Below are positions 1 through 8,338 of a stretch of 64,000 nucleotides of DNA, in pieces. Each line of letters opens with the position of its first letter. Within the stretch, counting starts at the first letter, position 1. The position numbers were made by a program, and so were the translations under genes. Origin of the DNA: a bacterium (lineage in GTDB: Bacteria > Zhuqueibacterota > Zhuqueibacteria > Residuimicrobiales > Krinioviventaceae). Location: positions 1 to 64,000 of the forward strand of contig JAKQIY010000029.1 of assembly GCA_029561455.1 (NCBI GenBank), in the 5' to 3' direction. The notes under the pieces were generated by a model. That model was not told the DNA's origin, searched no databases, and saw only the letters and a program-made list of their open reading frames with translations.

Positions 1-141
1 GCTTTGTTACACATGCAGACATGATAACAAAGCCGGTAAAATTACCAGTTAATATTTTAGCATCGATGCTTTATTCATATTCATAGTGATTTTTACTACA
101 TAGAATTTTATTATTTCTTTTTCTAATGTCCAAACTCGAGG

Positions 142-616
142 CCACGACATTCATGTCGTGGTATTATGAAAAAATAGTAATGACTTTAGTCAAATAAACA
201 TTATTAGGCTAAAGCCTGGTTGTGGGCGTTGGAATTCCACGATCTAAAGATCGTGGCAATGATGGATTATCTCATAGAACCGGTCCCCGGGTAGAGGCCG
301 CGAATCCGCATGCGGGCGAGCTGTCCCGCACGCGGGATATCGGGGGGCGGTTCGGCAATGCATGTAAATCCATGTCCCCCGGTGGGCGTCTCGATACGTC
401 CGCTCTCGCTATGGCCGCTCATTTTTTCATTCCAATTGTTGTATTGATAAAATCATATTATTCATGAGGGCGTCCCACCGGGACGCCCCGACCGGCCTGG
501 TTGACGACCGCTTTTTCTGTTTATAGTCCCGCCTCAACGATCGCCCTGGATCGCAGATCCGACACAGGCGGATATCACAATCCAGGGTGGACAGTACATT
601 GGGATTTCCAATCCCA
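142..616. repeat. Cluster of short palindromes in the non-coding left end (1-707)
   Basis: The first 707 bases hold no convincing gene; the open frames here have no ribosome site and no family signature. They do hold a series of tight hairpins: CCACGACAT/ATGTCGTGG (142-161, 2-nt loop), CCACGATCT/AGATCGTGG (237-256, 2-nt loop), TCCCGC/GCGGGA (324-337), GGGCGTCCC/GGGACGCCC (468-488, 3-nt loop), GGATC/GATCC (548-560) and TGGGATT/AATCCCA (600-616). The loops are 2-3 nt and the arms 5-9 bp. The same style recurs at 1352-1548, 19191-19488 and 45244-45412, so this is a dispersed family, probably REP-like. No transposase or RAYT gene is seen nearby. Confidence 0.7.
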
Positions 617-707
617 CAACTGGATAGAATCCTGTTTCTATTTTGAGACCTGAACAATGATGTCCAGGGCCAGTATCCTAGTTGCCAATGAGCACGGGCA
701 GGGGAGA

Positions 708-1319
708 TCAATCTTTAATATATGAAAACACCAGCCCGGTTTTAATTTTGATTGTTTTGTTTTTATCTATTCCGTCAAAGTTATTTGTTGCTTTTTCTAC
801 ATGGAGTAAATAACCGATTGATACAGGCTTGAATTCTTTGGCAAATACCAGCGAAGCGGAAACAAACCAAAAATTATCACGAATTATCCCATGATGAAAA
901 TCTTCCTCAAATACCCCTTCCGATGTATAACCATATCCCAATTGCGGCAAAAGTTTATAGCCTGAGGGGAAATGAAAACTTTTACCAATCAATAATTCAT
1001 TGACATGAAAAGTATATATAGTTTTTTTATCGTATATATCTGTTCCTCCCCAGGTATCGACCGAGGTTAATTTATTAAAATAGTGATAACCTTTTTCTAA
1101 TTTTATATGTATATCAATGTTATCATTAATATTTATTGGTACAGAAAAGCCTAACAGGTGTCCTGTCGGAGCACCGTTAAATATATTTTCAACTCCATAA
1201 TAATGGTAAGAAATGTCTTTGTTTGGTAAGTTATTGATCCCGAAATGGACGTTGAAAATGTCTTTGGCGTTAGCAGAACACCCAAGTGTGATAACCAGTA
1301 GAAAAAATAATTTACGCAT
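708..1319 (-). CDS. Exported beta-barrel-like protein of unknown function
   Basis: I do not recognise the family. The 203-residue product begins with a clear Sec signal peptide (MRKLFFLLVITLGCSANA, cleavage after about residue 18) followed by alternating polar/aromatic strands rich in Tyr, Phe, Asn and Gly, and ends in an aromatic-containing strand (LVFSYIKD), which suits a small outer-membrane barrel. A longer frame reaches 1397, but the ATG at 1319 is preferred: it starts exactly at the signal peptide and has GGAGGG seven bases upstream, and the extra residues would be read from a palindrome. The gene stands alone between two palindrome-rich gaps. Function unknown; barrel assignment is inference. 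Confidence 0.65.
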   Translation of the reverse strand: MRKLFFLLVITLGCSANAKDIFNVHFGINNLPNKDISYHYYGVENIFNGAPTGHLLGFSVPININDNIDIHIKLEKGYHYFNKLTSVDTWGGTDIYDKKTIYTFHVNELLIGKSFHFPSGYKLLPQLGYGYTSEGVFEEDFHHGIIRDNFWFVSASLVFAKEFKPVSIGYLLHVEKATNNFDGIDKNKTIKIKTGLVFSYIKD

Positions 1320-1351
1320 AGCGCCCTCCAAATTTTTTATTAACTTGATCG

Positions 1352-1548
1352 CCCTGGATTTCCAAATCCAGGGTGTAGATTGAGATGGGATTTCCAATCC
1401 TATCTAATTTCATAAGACCCAGTGAACAACAACACAGCCCACTGCTTTGCCGAAAGAAAAATGCAGACCGAAATCAGCTTTGATGCTAATAAAGCACGGG
1501 ATGGAATCCCGCTTTTACTTTGGGCCCGGACAATGATGTCCAGGGCCA
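1352..1548. repeat. Palindrome cluster upstream of the barrel-like gene (gap 1320-1711)
   Basis: The 392-base gap between the barrel-like gene and the cupin gene has no supported gene. It contains CCCTGGATTT/AAATCCAGGG (1352-1373, 2-nt loop), GGATT/AATCC (1388-1400), CGGGAT/ATCCCG (1497-1511) and GGAC/GTCC within a 19-base word (ACAATGATGTCCAGGGCCA, 1530-1548) that is repeated exactly at 654-672. The GGGATTTCCAATCC word is shared with 601-614 and with 19377-19391. Confidence 0.7.
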
Positions 1549-1711
1549 TCTTAAAATATAATAAATGCACTATTCTTATATCTCCCACACCGCCCAGGCA
1601 AAGTAATCATCACATCGTATGCCATTTAAATAATCTTTTTCTACAAAAAAGCAAGTAAAATTTACACTTTTCCGCAAAAATTCCCCCTCAAATATAATCC
1701 CCCAAAACCCG

Positions 1712-2065
1712 CTATTTCACCAACTCGATCACATCTTCTTTATTCGGGATGAGGCACAAAAACGCAAATGGTTCGTCGCCGAGGGTGGTGTACGAGTGCG
1801 CTACTCCGGCGGGGATGAACACGGCGTCATCCTTTTGCGCGGTAAAGGTCTCGTCGCCGATGACGACCCTGGCGCGGCCCTGCAATACGTACTGCTCATG
1901 CTCCACCGTGTTGGTGTGCATTGGCATGGAGCCGCCCGGCTGGATGGTAAACTTGCGCATGGCAAAATGCGGCGCCTGCTGGGCGCCGATCAACACCTGG
2001 CGGGTGGTCAACTTGCCGGCTTTAACTTCTTCCGCAGCGATATTTTTACTGGCTTGAATGCTCAT
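1712..2065 (-). CDS. Small cupin-domain protein
   Basis: A 117-residue single-domain cupin, the usual size for this family. Cupin motif 1 is GGSMPMHTNTVEHEQYVLQG (residues 44-63, candidate metal ligands H50 and H56) and motif 2 is PAGVAHSYTT (85-94, with H90). These proteins bind a divalent metal in a small barrel and act as enzymes or sugar/ligand sensors; the substrate cannot be read here. The start ATG has AGGAG nine bases upstream. It is monocistronic, facing the same way as its neighbours. No signal peptide, so cytoplasmic. Confidence 0.85.
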   Translation of the reverse strand: MSIQASKNIAAEEVKAGKLTTRQVLIGAQQAPHFAMRKFTIQPGGSMPMHTNTVEHEQYVLQGRARVVIGDETFTAQKDDAVFIPAGVAHSYTTLGDEPFAFLCLIPNKEDVIELVK

Positions 2066-2239
2066 GATTTTTTACTCCTGTAATTGAATTATTACATGAA
2101 CTGAATTCCGGTTACCAACCTGACTTTTTTTCATAATTTTACTTCTTATTCAGAGAAGCATTTATTTTTTTAACGCAGGAGCTTTAGGGATAATTTCTTC
2201 TGAAAGTGTATTTTTAACATAATTCATTTTTTTGCTTTT

Positions 2240-2396
2240 CTCAGCGTCCTCTGCGTCTCTGCGTTAAATCTTTTAATGTTATAATCTTCAAGTTCTAACT
2301 TTATATCTCTTATCTGGAACCTGCTCCTTATTTAATTCTATTATTTATTTAGCAATCAGGATGCTTTTGAACGCAGAGGCGCAGAGATCGCAGAGG
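2240..2396. repeat. Inverted CTCTGCG-type word repeats downstream of the GxxExxY gene (gap 2066-2402)
   Basis: The 337-base gap between the cupin and GxxExxY genes has no gene. It contains GTCCTCTGCGTCTCTGCGTT (2246-2265) and, inverted about 105 bases away, a near copy (2370-2396, reading CTCTGCGATCTCTGCGCCTCTGCGTT in two overlapping words on the minus strand). A third degraded copy (TTCGCGTCCTCTACGTGC) sits at 2808-2825, upstream of the same gene. The GxxExxY gene is therefore bracketed by this word family. Confidence 0.65.
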
Positions 2397-2402
2397 AAAA
2401 AT

Positions 2403-2786
2403 TTATTCCGGTAAATTATTGACAATACGTTCAATTCCATCACGTAAAACTACAACATGAAAATTAATTAGCAAACCTAAATGCTTTTTACTCAGCCGTA
2501 AATATGTTAATAGTTTAGCTCTGTCGATAGGATTTGTTGTTTCTTTTGCTTTCAAATCAACAATTACTTTTTCTTCAACCAGTAAATCCAGACGTAAATC
2601 TGTACCAAGTATTATCCCTTTAAAAGGAATCGGGACACTCTGTTGGCGAAGAAATCGTATTCCCCTTAATGTCAACTCATGACAAAGCGCTTCTTCATAA
2701 ACAGATTCCAGTAATCCGGGACCTAAAATACGATGTACCTCAATAGCCGCACCGATAATTTTCTCCGATATTTCATTCTCATGCAT
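2403..2786 (-). CDS. GxxExxY family protein
   Basis: The product (127 residues from the ATG) carries the defining G-L-L-E-S-V-Y motif directly after the conserved IGAAIEVHRILGPG stretch, and the DLRLDLLVEEKVIVDLKA segment, typical of GxxExxY proteins, which have a PD-(D/E)XK-like fold in structure predictions. Function in the family is not established. A TTG three codons earlier (2795) could also start it, but the ATG at 2786 is nine bases from AAGGAG. The gene is flanked on both sides by CTCTGCG-type words, an association worth noting because it suggests the gene and the words travel together. Length is normal for the family. Confidence 0.9.
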   Translation of the reverse strand: MHENEISEKIIGAAIEVHRILGPGLLESVYEEALCHELTLRGIRFLRQQSVPIPFKGIILGTDLRLDLLVEEKVIVDLKAKETTNPIDRAKLLTYLRLSKKHLGLLINFHVVVLRDGIERIVNNLPE

Positions 2787-2921
2787 ACTAGTCAACTCCT
2801 TTCTTCGCGTCCTCTACGTGCTATCTTGGCATTTACAGGGAACCGAGGGTGAGGTTAATTGCTTTAATATCAAATATTCACAACACGACAGCTGTTTTTA
2901 TTATTGATAACGATGTTAATG

Positions 2922-3734
2922 TCAAAACTCCCCCGGCAGCGGGGGGCCGCCGAGTTCTTGCCGTAATATCTCTATGAACCTGGCGGCGGCGTGTTTTTCG
3001 CGCCAGGGCGCATGACCGCATTTTTCCAGTAAAATAAAGCGGAAATTGACCAGCGCCGCAGTCAGGGGATCGCGAACTCCTTCGACCGGGTGCGGATCGT
3101 AATCGCCATGGATGGCAACCACCGGGCACTGAATCCGTTGCGCCAGCGGCAGCAGCATCCCGTCGCTGCGCAGCGCCGAGGCCTGTTTCCACACCTGTTT
3201 ATAAATGGCATAATTATAATCGACAAGATCGGTAATCCCCGGTTCGTTGGCCAGCAGGTCATAGGCGTCGATCTGGCCGTACAACATGCCCAGCCAGGCA
3301 AAGATTTGATCTTTTTCTTTTATAAGGGGACTGGCTAACTGGCGGTGCAGCGCATTCAGTTCCGCGCGCCCGGCATCATCCAGACGCGACAGGCGTTTTT
3401 CCGAGATTTCAGTAGCGTAATGCGCACTGAACGGCGGACAACTGATGAGCACCAGCTTTTTCACCAAATAGGGATATTCCGCCGCCGTCAGGAAGGCCAG
3501 CCATGCGCCCCATGAAAAGCCAACCAGGGTTACAGGCGGCTCACCATAACGGGTCAACACGGACTGTAATTCCTGCACCTGACCGGTGAGGGTATCTGCG
3601 GTTTGCAGGGGTTCCAGAACGCCATAGTCGCCAAGATTCCGCGCTACCGGCGCCATTTCCCCGGCAGCGCCGGGGCCGCCGTGCAATAGGGCTATGCGAT
3701 AGGGGGCAGGACCGTATTTGCGAAGGTTTGTCAT
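2922..3734 (-). CDS. Alpha/beta hydrolase
   Basis: A 270-residue alpha/beta-hydrolase fold protein. The oxyanion-hole motif HGGPG is at 18-22, the nucleophile elbow GFSWGAW places Ser74, an acid lies in HGDYDPHP (D211 or D213), and His241 is in CGHAPW. HGGPG is common in prolyl-iminopeptidase-like and related hydrolases, but the substrate cannot be told. There is no signal peptide, so it is cytoplasmic. It is the last gene of a co-directional run (Omp85, Omp85, rsmE, HIT, hydrolase); the HIT stop codon is 14 bases upstream of its ATG, so co-transcription is likely. Confidence 0.85.
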   Translation of the reverse strand: MTNLRKYGPAPYRIALLHGGPGAAGEMAPVARNLGDYGVLEPLQTADTLTGQVQELQSVLTRYGEPPVTLVGFSWGAWLAFLTAAEYPYLVKKLVLISCPPFSAHYATEISEKRLSRLDDAGRAELNALHRQLASPLIKEKDQIFAWLGMLYGQIDAYDLLANEPGITDLVDYNYAIYKQVWKQASALRSDGMLLPLAQRIQCPVVAIHGDYDPHPVEGVRDPLTAALVNFRFILLEKCGHAPWREKHAAARFIEILRQELGGPPLPGEF

Positions 3735-3748
3735 ACTTTATTTTCTTC

Positions 3749-4090
3749 TCATCCCGGAGGCCAGCCCATTAAACGGCCGCCCAGCAGGTGACAATGAATG
3801 TGGAATACGGTTTGCCCGGCATCCTTGTTGCAGTTTAATACCAGCCGATAGCCGGGATTTTGCAGGTTATTATCTTTAGCAATCGCCTGCGCCGCCAGTA
3901 CAATTTTACCGACCAATTGCGCGTCTTCCGGCTTGATATCGTTCAGCGTGGCAATGTGCTGTTTAGGGATAATAATGATATGCACCGGCGCCTGCGGATT
4001 AATATCCCTGAACGCGATCACATCCTCATTCTCATAAACGATTGCGGATGGGATCTGTTTTGCGGCGATCTTGCAAAAAATGCAATCCAT
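3749..4090 (-). CDS. HIT family nucleotide-binding protein
   Basis: A 113-residue histidine-triad protein. It begins MDCIFCKI (Zn-binding type CxxC at C3/C6) and has the triad H97-I-H99-C-H101-L-L. HIT hydrolases of this HinT-like branch cleave nucleoside phosphoramidates or similar AMP-linked substrates in the cytosol. The frame is open back to 4186, but the ATG at 4090 is right: AGGAG lies upstream and the family always starts M(D/S)CIFC. It sits between rsmE and the hydrolase gene on the same strand. The C-terminus (GGRLMGWPPG) is the normal end for HinT-like proteins. Confidence 0.93.
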   Translation of the reverse strand: MDCIFCKIAAKQIPSAIVYENEDVIAFRDINPQAPVHIIIIPKQHIATLNDIKPEDAQLVGKIVLAAQAIAKDNNLQNPGYRLVLNCNKDAGQTVFHIHCHLLGGRLMGWPPG

Positions 4091-4213
4091 AGAAACTCCT
4101 GAAATAAAGTAGGTGGAGAAAAGAACAGATGTAAATAATAAATGATAGCTTGATTGACCTGAAAATGTACCAATTCGCGCTGTCAAATGCCATAAAAAAA
4201 GAGACAGACTTGA

Positions 4214-4948
4214 TTATTCCAGTTCCCGCGCCATGTCCAGAATTTTGATTGCCGCTACCAGTCCCGCTGTTTCGCTGCGCAGCCGGCGCGGACCGAGATT
4301 CATCGGCAGGGCGCCAAACTGCAGGGCGCGGGCAAATTCTTCCGCTGTAAAACCACCCTCCGGGCCGATGAACAGTGTTACCCTGGTCGCTGAAGCAATT
4401 CGTTTATCCAAATCTGTGCGCGTTTCGGCGTGGCTCTCATGGGCAATGATCAATAAATCCCTGGTGTACAACTCCAGGGCGGCGGTGAAATCGAGCGGCG
4501 GTAAAATATCCGGACAGCGGCTGCGGCCGCATTGTTTCATAGCCACCAGCGCTTTTTTCCCCCAGCGATTACCGCGCGCTTCCGGCGATACGATCGAGCG
4601 CGCCGTGATAACCGGTTGAAATGCAGAGATGCCAATCTCGGTGCCTTTTTCAACCACCAGGTCGAAGTTGCTGCCTTTGGGCACTGCCTGCGCCAGGGTG
4701 AGGTATAGTTTGGGTTCACCGGCGTTAAGCTGCTGTTCATAAATACCGGCGACCAGTTCTTTACTGCTCATGGAAATAATCTTGCCGCTGTATAAATTGC
4801 CCTGACCATCCACCGCCTCAATGGCATCGCCGGTTTTCATACGCAGCACCCGCGCCGCATGGATAAATTCTTCGCCATCGAGTACAAAACGGTCATTATG
4901 AACATTATCCGGCTGAACATAAAATTGTTGAAAGTGAGCGCGCGTCAA
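4214..4948 (-). CDS. rsmE: 16S rRNA (uracil1498-N3)-methyltransferase RsmE
   Basis: RsmE methylates U1498 of 16S rRNA with S-adenosylmethionine; it is a SPOUT-class enzyme. At 244 residues it has the family's normal length. Motifs: an N-terminal PUA-like domain, VEKGTEIG (99-106), KQCGRSRCP (138-146), GPEGGF (195-200) and LGPRRLRSETA (218-228), the last two forming the SAM-binding knot. The start is a TTG that overlaps the TGA of the preceding Omp85 gene (TTGA), so translation is probably coupled. A hydrolase and a HIT gene follow on the same strand. Confidence 0.95.
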   Translation of the reverse strand: MTRAHFQQFYVQPDNVHNDRFVLDGEEFIHAARVLRMKTGDAIEAVDGQGNLYSGKIISMSSKELVAGIYEQQLNAGEPKLYLTLAQAVPKGSNFDLVVEKGTEIGISAFQPVITARSIVSPEARGNRWGKKALVAMKQCGRSRCPDILPPLDFTAALELYTRDLLIIAHESHAETRTDLDKRIASATRVTLFIGPEGGFTAEEFARALQFGALPMNLGPRRLRSETAGLVAAIKILDMARELE

Positions 4949-6267
4949 AATGCCACCCCCATGTCCGCAATGAATTGCGCTTGGTAATCGGAATTAAAGG
5001 CGCATTCCAGGCGCAGCACCTGGATATATGGCAGGTGCAAATGCAGACCGGCGCCAAAGCCGGAGAGCAGTATAGCGCCGGTCAATTTTTCACCCCGCAG
5101 CCAGGCTGCACCGGTATCGTAAAACAGACCGCCGCTCAATCCAAAAGGCAGGTTGCTGCTATAATGGCCCAGATCGCCGGTTATCGGACTGAGATCGTAA
5201 TACCTGATCTTTATGAGCGGGAACCGTAATTCCACACTGCCAAGAAAACGGTTATCGCCTTCGCTGATAGTGAAAAATTCACCGCGAACCCGCGTACCGT
5301 AACCGATAAAGATACGGTCATAAACCGGAACCCGGTTATGGGCAAGATCGCACATCACCCTGTATGCCAGGGAAACCTGTTTATACACCGGGTGATACAA
5401 ACGCACATCAGCCCCATAGCGGTAGTAGTTGATCTCCGTTTTGTAACGGTAATGGCTGACATACAGATCGAACAGGCCGCCCTTTTTGGGGTATTCGTAC
5501 AGATCGCGGCGATCATAACGAAAAGCAAACCGGGCTGAAGGGAGATGGTCAGTGGCATTACCGGAATGGGTGACGGCTTTGTATTGCAGCGGAACAGTAA
5601 CTTGCCGGTAAGCTAGAGTTGACGAGGCGTAAATATGGTAACCCCATCTTTTGCCCAGGGTGACGCTTGCTGCACGGTGCTTTTCATTAAAATCATCCAG
5701 GTAACTGCTCTTGTTGCGGATTTGATATGAATAAGCGCTGACCTGGTAATTAAACTGGTGTTTACCACCAAACCAGGGGTTGATATAAGTAAATTGTATA
5801 CCGGGATCATATCCCAGCCAAAAAGCCGCAATGATGTTGTGACTCAGTCCCCGGAAATTTTGGTGAATGATACCGGCGCCATAAGATACTTTACTCCAGT
5901 CCCGGTCATTGATATACAGAATAGGATAGGGGAATACGTACCACCGTTCCGCAACGATAATATTTAGTATAATGCCCTGTGCTGTGAAATCGGGAACAAT
6001 TTCCACACGGGTAAATAATTGTAAATTTTGAATACGTTCACGGTCTTCATTAAGACGTTCCGGGTCGAATTCATCGCCGATAGCGGTTTTCATTTCGCGG
6101 AGGATGATCTGCTCTTTGGTTTTGGTATTACCGCTGATAATAATATCAATGATCTGCAGGGAATCGGATTCGGCTTGCAGCGGTAAAAATTCCTGGCTGA
6201 GCAGGGGGGCGCTCGATATGCAAATGAACAAGAGGATAAACAACAGATTTTTTTTACAGGTATTCAT
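4945..6267 (-). CDS. Omp85/BamA-TamA family outer-membrane protein with one POTRA domain
   Basis: A 440-residue protein: signal peptide (MNTCKKNLLFILLFICISSAPLL), one POTRA-like domain at about 37-112 (IDIIISGNTKTKEQIILREM ... VPDFTAQGIILNIIVAERW) and a 16-strand-type surface-antigen barrel from about 118 to the terminal F. The family inserts or secretes proteins across the outer membrane; with only one POTRA it is shorter than BamA (five POTRAs) and is more like an accessory Omp85. The last residue is Phe, as expected for a barrel C-signal. It starts six bases after a second, POTRA-less Omp85 gene and overlaps rsmE, so the run is an operon. Confidence 0.85.
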   Translation of the reverse strand: MNTCKKNLLFILLFICISSAPLLSQEFLPLQAESDSLQIIDIIISGNTKTKEQIILREMKTAIGDEFDPERLNEDRERIQNLQLFTRVEIVPDFTAQGIILNIIVAERWYVFPYPILYINDRDWSKVSYGAGIIHQNFRGLSHNIIAAFWLGYDPGIQFTYINPWFGGKHQFNYQVSAYSYQIRNKSSYLDDFNEKHRAASVTLGKRWGYHIYASSTLAYRQVTVPLQYKAVTHSGNATDHLPSARFAFRYDRRDLYEYPKKGGLFDLYVSHYRYKTEINYYRYGADVRLYHPVYKQVSLAYRVMCDLAHNRVPVYDRIFIGYGTRVRGEFFTISEGDNRFLGSVELRFPLIKIRYYDLSPITGDLGHYSSNLPFGLSGGLFYDTGAAWLRGEKLTGAILLSGFGAGLHLHLPYIQVLRLECAFNSDYQAQFIADMGVAF

Positions 6268-6273
6268 CTGATC

Positions 6274-7500
6274 CTAAACTTTGGTGAGAAATCGCAGCGT
6301 GATACGCCAGTCATCCTGATCGTGCAATATTTGCCGGGCAAAGTCGATGCGGAAAATACCGTCGGCAAGAATTAGGGACAAGCCCGCATCTGTTAAAATA
6401 TCATGAGTATTCAAACCCTCGAAAAGAGAGCGCTTGACATTTTGCGAATGCCAGGCATCGCCGCATTCTACAAAAATAGCCACCGAAGCAGCTTCGCCGG
6501 TCGGGATTCTTTCCAGGGGTAATATCCGCGACAATTCCCCGGCAAAATCCCAGGTGATCCGCGCATAAACCAGGTTTTGTCCGGTCCGGTAAAATTCCGG
6601 ATAGGCGCATAATGTGCCAATACCGCCAATCGACAACAGGTGCTGCGGCGCCAGGCTGCCTTGCCTGAATCCTGCCTGGGCATTTAAGACCAGTTTTTGC
6701 TTGCGGAAAGTGGGAATATAATGCGCGCTGGTTAAAAAGAAACCGGCGGTGTGGAAATCTCCCATGGTCTTTTCGACTATACCTTCGAAATATACCCCCC
6801 GTGAGGGGAAAAACAGGTTGTCGCGGCTGTCCACCAGGAACATGAACCGCACGCTTCTTTCCCGTCCTTCGACAATTGCGGGATTGGGGCGGAATTTTTT
6901 GTTGCCGACATATAGAGTGCCGGCAAAATTGGTGTTTACCGGCATACTGATATAATCATATTCTGCATATTCTATGCGGGAATGATGCACCCCGAATATC
7001 CGGTTCTCGCATAATACCTTCCAACCCTCGCGGGTGTAATAGTTGTAAAAATCTTCGCGCAATAAAACCCCGGCAACGGAATTTTCAAACCTGCCGATCT
7101 TCCAGTTGTCACGGGTGGTCGTTTCCCGGAAATAATCAGCCTTAAACAGAAAATCCTGGTTGGTAAAAGTGAACCAGTGCTGCATAGCCAAATCATATTG
7201 CCAATTACGGTATTTGATACCATAAGCGCCCTGAATAGTGGTAATGACCGGCCAGAATTTTTGATGCCGGACAAAAGCCCCGCCCTGCAGAACCACACCT
7301 TCAACCCGGTTAAAATGGGGGCGTGAAAAAAAATCAACTACCTGGAATTCCGTCAGGGGATCATCATCGATCTTGTTATATCCGAACTGCGCCCGGGAAT
7401 CGGCAATAAACAAAACCAGGAACGCTGCGGTCAATAACAGGTGAAGGTAAGGCGCCCGGTTTTGCAAAAATTGTTCAAGGTTATTTTTTATTGTCGACAC
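6274..7500 (-). CDS. Omp85-type barrel protein lacking POTRA
   Basis: A 408-residue exported protein whose C-terminal two thirds resemble a surface-antigen (D15/BamA) barrel: FMFLVDSRDNLFFPSRGVYFEG is the typical 'RDN..P..G' strand pair, followed by LSIGGIGTLCAYPEF, which replaces the usual GG...RGY...F lid-lock motif. The N-terminus has a long signal (hydrophobic segment about 18-34, ending ADSRAQ) and no POTRA repeat is visible. The start codon is GTG without a clear ribosome site. It is the first gene of the run leading to the second Omp85 and rsmE. The pair may form one system; that is inference. Confidence 0.75.
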   Translation of the reverse strand: MSTIKNNLEQFLQNRAPYLHLLLTAAFLVLFIADSRAQFGYNKIDDDPLTEFQVVDFFSRPHFNRVEGVVLQGGAFVRHQKFWPVITTIQGAYGIKYRNWQYDLAMQHWFTFTNQDFLFKADYFRETTTRDNWKIGRFENSVAGVLLREDFYNYYTREGWKVLCENRIFGVHHSRIEYAEYDYISMPVNTNFAGTLYVGNKKFRPNPAIVEGRERSVRFMFLVDSRDNLFFPSRGVYFEGIVEKTMGDFHTAGFFLTSAHYIPTFRKQKLVLNAQAGFRQGSLAPQHLLSIGGIGTLCAYPEFYRTGQNLVYARITWDFAGELSRILPLERIPTGEAASVAIFVECGDAWHSQNVKRSLFEGLNTHDILTDAGLSLILADGIFRIDFARQILHDQDDWRITLRFLTKV

Positions 7501-7725
7501 GTTGGAATTTGCCCGTAATTAAAACAGACCAGGTATTTTCTGTCAGGTTATAAACACTATCCGTAATTATAAACTGTTAAATTAAAAGACAATTACTCTG
7601 CTTTATTATGGCCAGGTATGAAGTATTTTCCATGCCATTTATCGGTTAACATGGTTTTTACCGACATGGCCCTTGCCAGACAACCGGTTTTCAGCTCAAT
7701 AAACTGTGGTTTGTAAGCTGCTGGT

Positions 7726-8181
7726 TTACAGGTTATGCAGCACTTTATACAGGATCACTTCGCTGCCATGATCGTGGAACTGGTATTTTACATCGTCCAT
7801 AAGGGTTTTAACTATGAATATGCCCCGTCCGCTGTCCTTGAAAATATTTTCCGGTTCCACCGGGTTGGCTATATCATCGGGAATAAAACCCTGACCTTCA
7901 TCACGTATATGAATTCTGATAAATTTGTCTGAATAGATAAATTTGATAAAAACTTTTTTGTGTTTGTTTTTTTTGTTCCCATGGATAATAGCATTGGCAA
8001 CAACTTCGGTAACGGCAATTCCCAGGTTATCACGATCATCTTCTTTCAGGCCGAGTTTTTTGGCCAGCTTGTCCGTTTCCATTTCCACTTTATGGATTTG
8101 TACCGGATCACTGGGAATGACCATTTCCAGAACATGTTCTTTATGCAAACTCACAAAGCCTTTTAACTTTTTCCAATTCAT
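7726..8181 (-). CDS. RsbW-like ATP-binding protein (anti-sigma/serine kinase type)
   Basis: A 151-residue protein of the GHKL ATPase class as in RsbW/SpoIIAB and the histidine-kinase-like ATP-binding regulators. The N-box is VTEVVANAIIHGN (E59, N63), the G1 box DEGQGF (94-99) and the G2 box GRGIFIVKTLMDD (118-130). It lacks transmembrane segments and a phosphoacceptor domain. Such proteins bind sigma factors or phosphorylate STAS-domain antagonists, but no STAS or sigma gene is in the window, so the partner is unknown. The gene is transcribed alone; an Omp85 gene follows after about 225 bases. Confidence 0.85.
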   Translation of the reverse strand: MNWKKLKGFVSLHKEHVLEMVIPSDPVQIHKVEMETDKLAKKLGLKEDDRDNLGIAVTEVVANAIIHGNKKNKHKKVFIKFIYSDKFIRIHIRDEGQGFIPDDIANPVEPENIFKDSGRGIFIVKTLMDDVKYQFHDHGSEVILYKVLHNL

Positions 8182-8338
8182 GGGAAAGCGGTCCTGTTTA
8201 GTAAAATGTCATTTTACACGGCGATGCCTGGATAATTATTTTGCATTATGTTTTTACTTAATATAATAAAAAATCTTAAATATCCATTAAAGAAAGTTAA
8301 GAGTTTTATATAAAAAATGCCATACCTAACTTGGATTT

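Noticed and set aside
222-467. 81-codon plus-strand frame at the left end
   Set aside because: It runs through several palindromes, has no ribosome site, and the product resembles nothing.
1422-1658. Plus-strand frame between the barrel-like gene and the cupin
   Set aside because: It is read through repeat words; a minus frame exists in the same place with equal lack of support.
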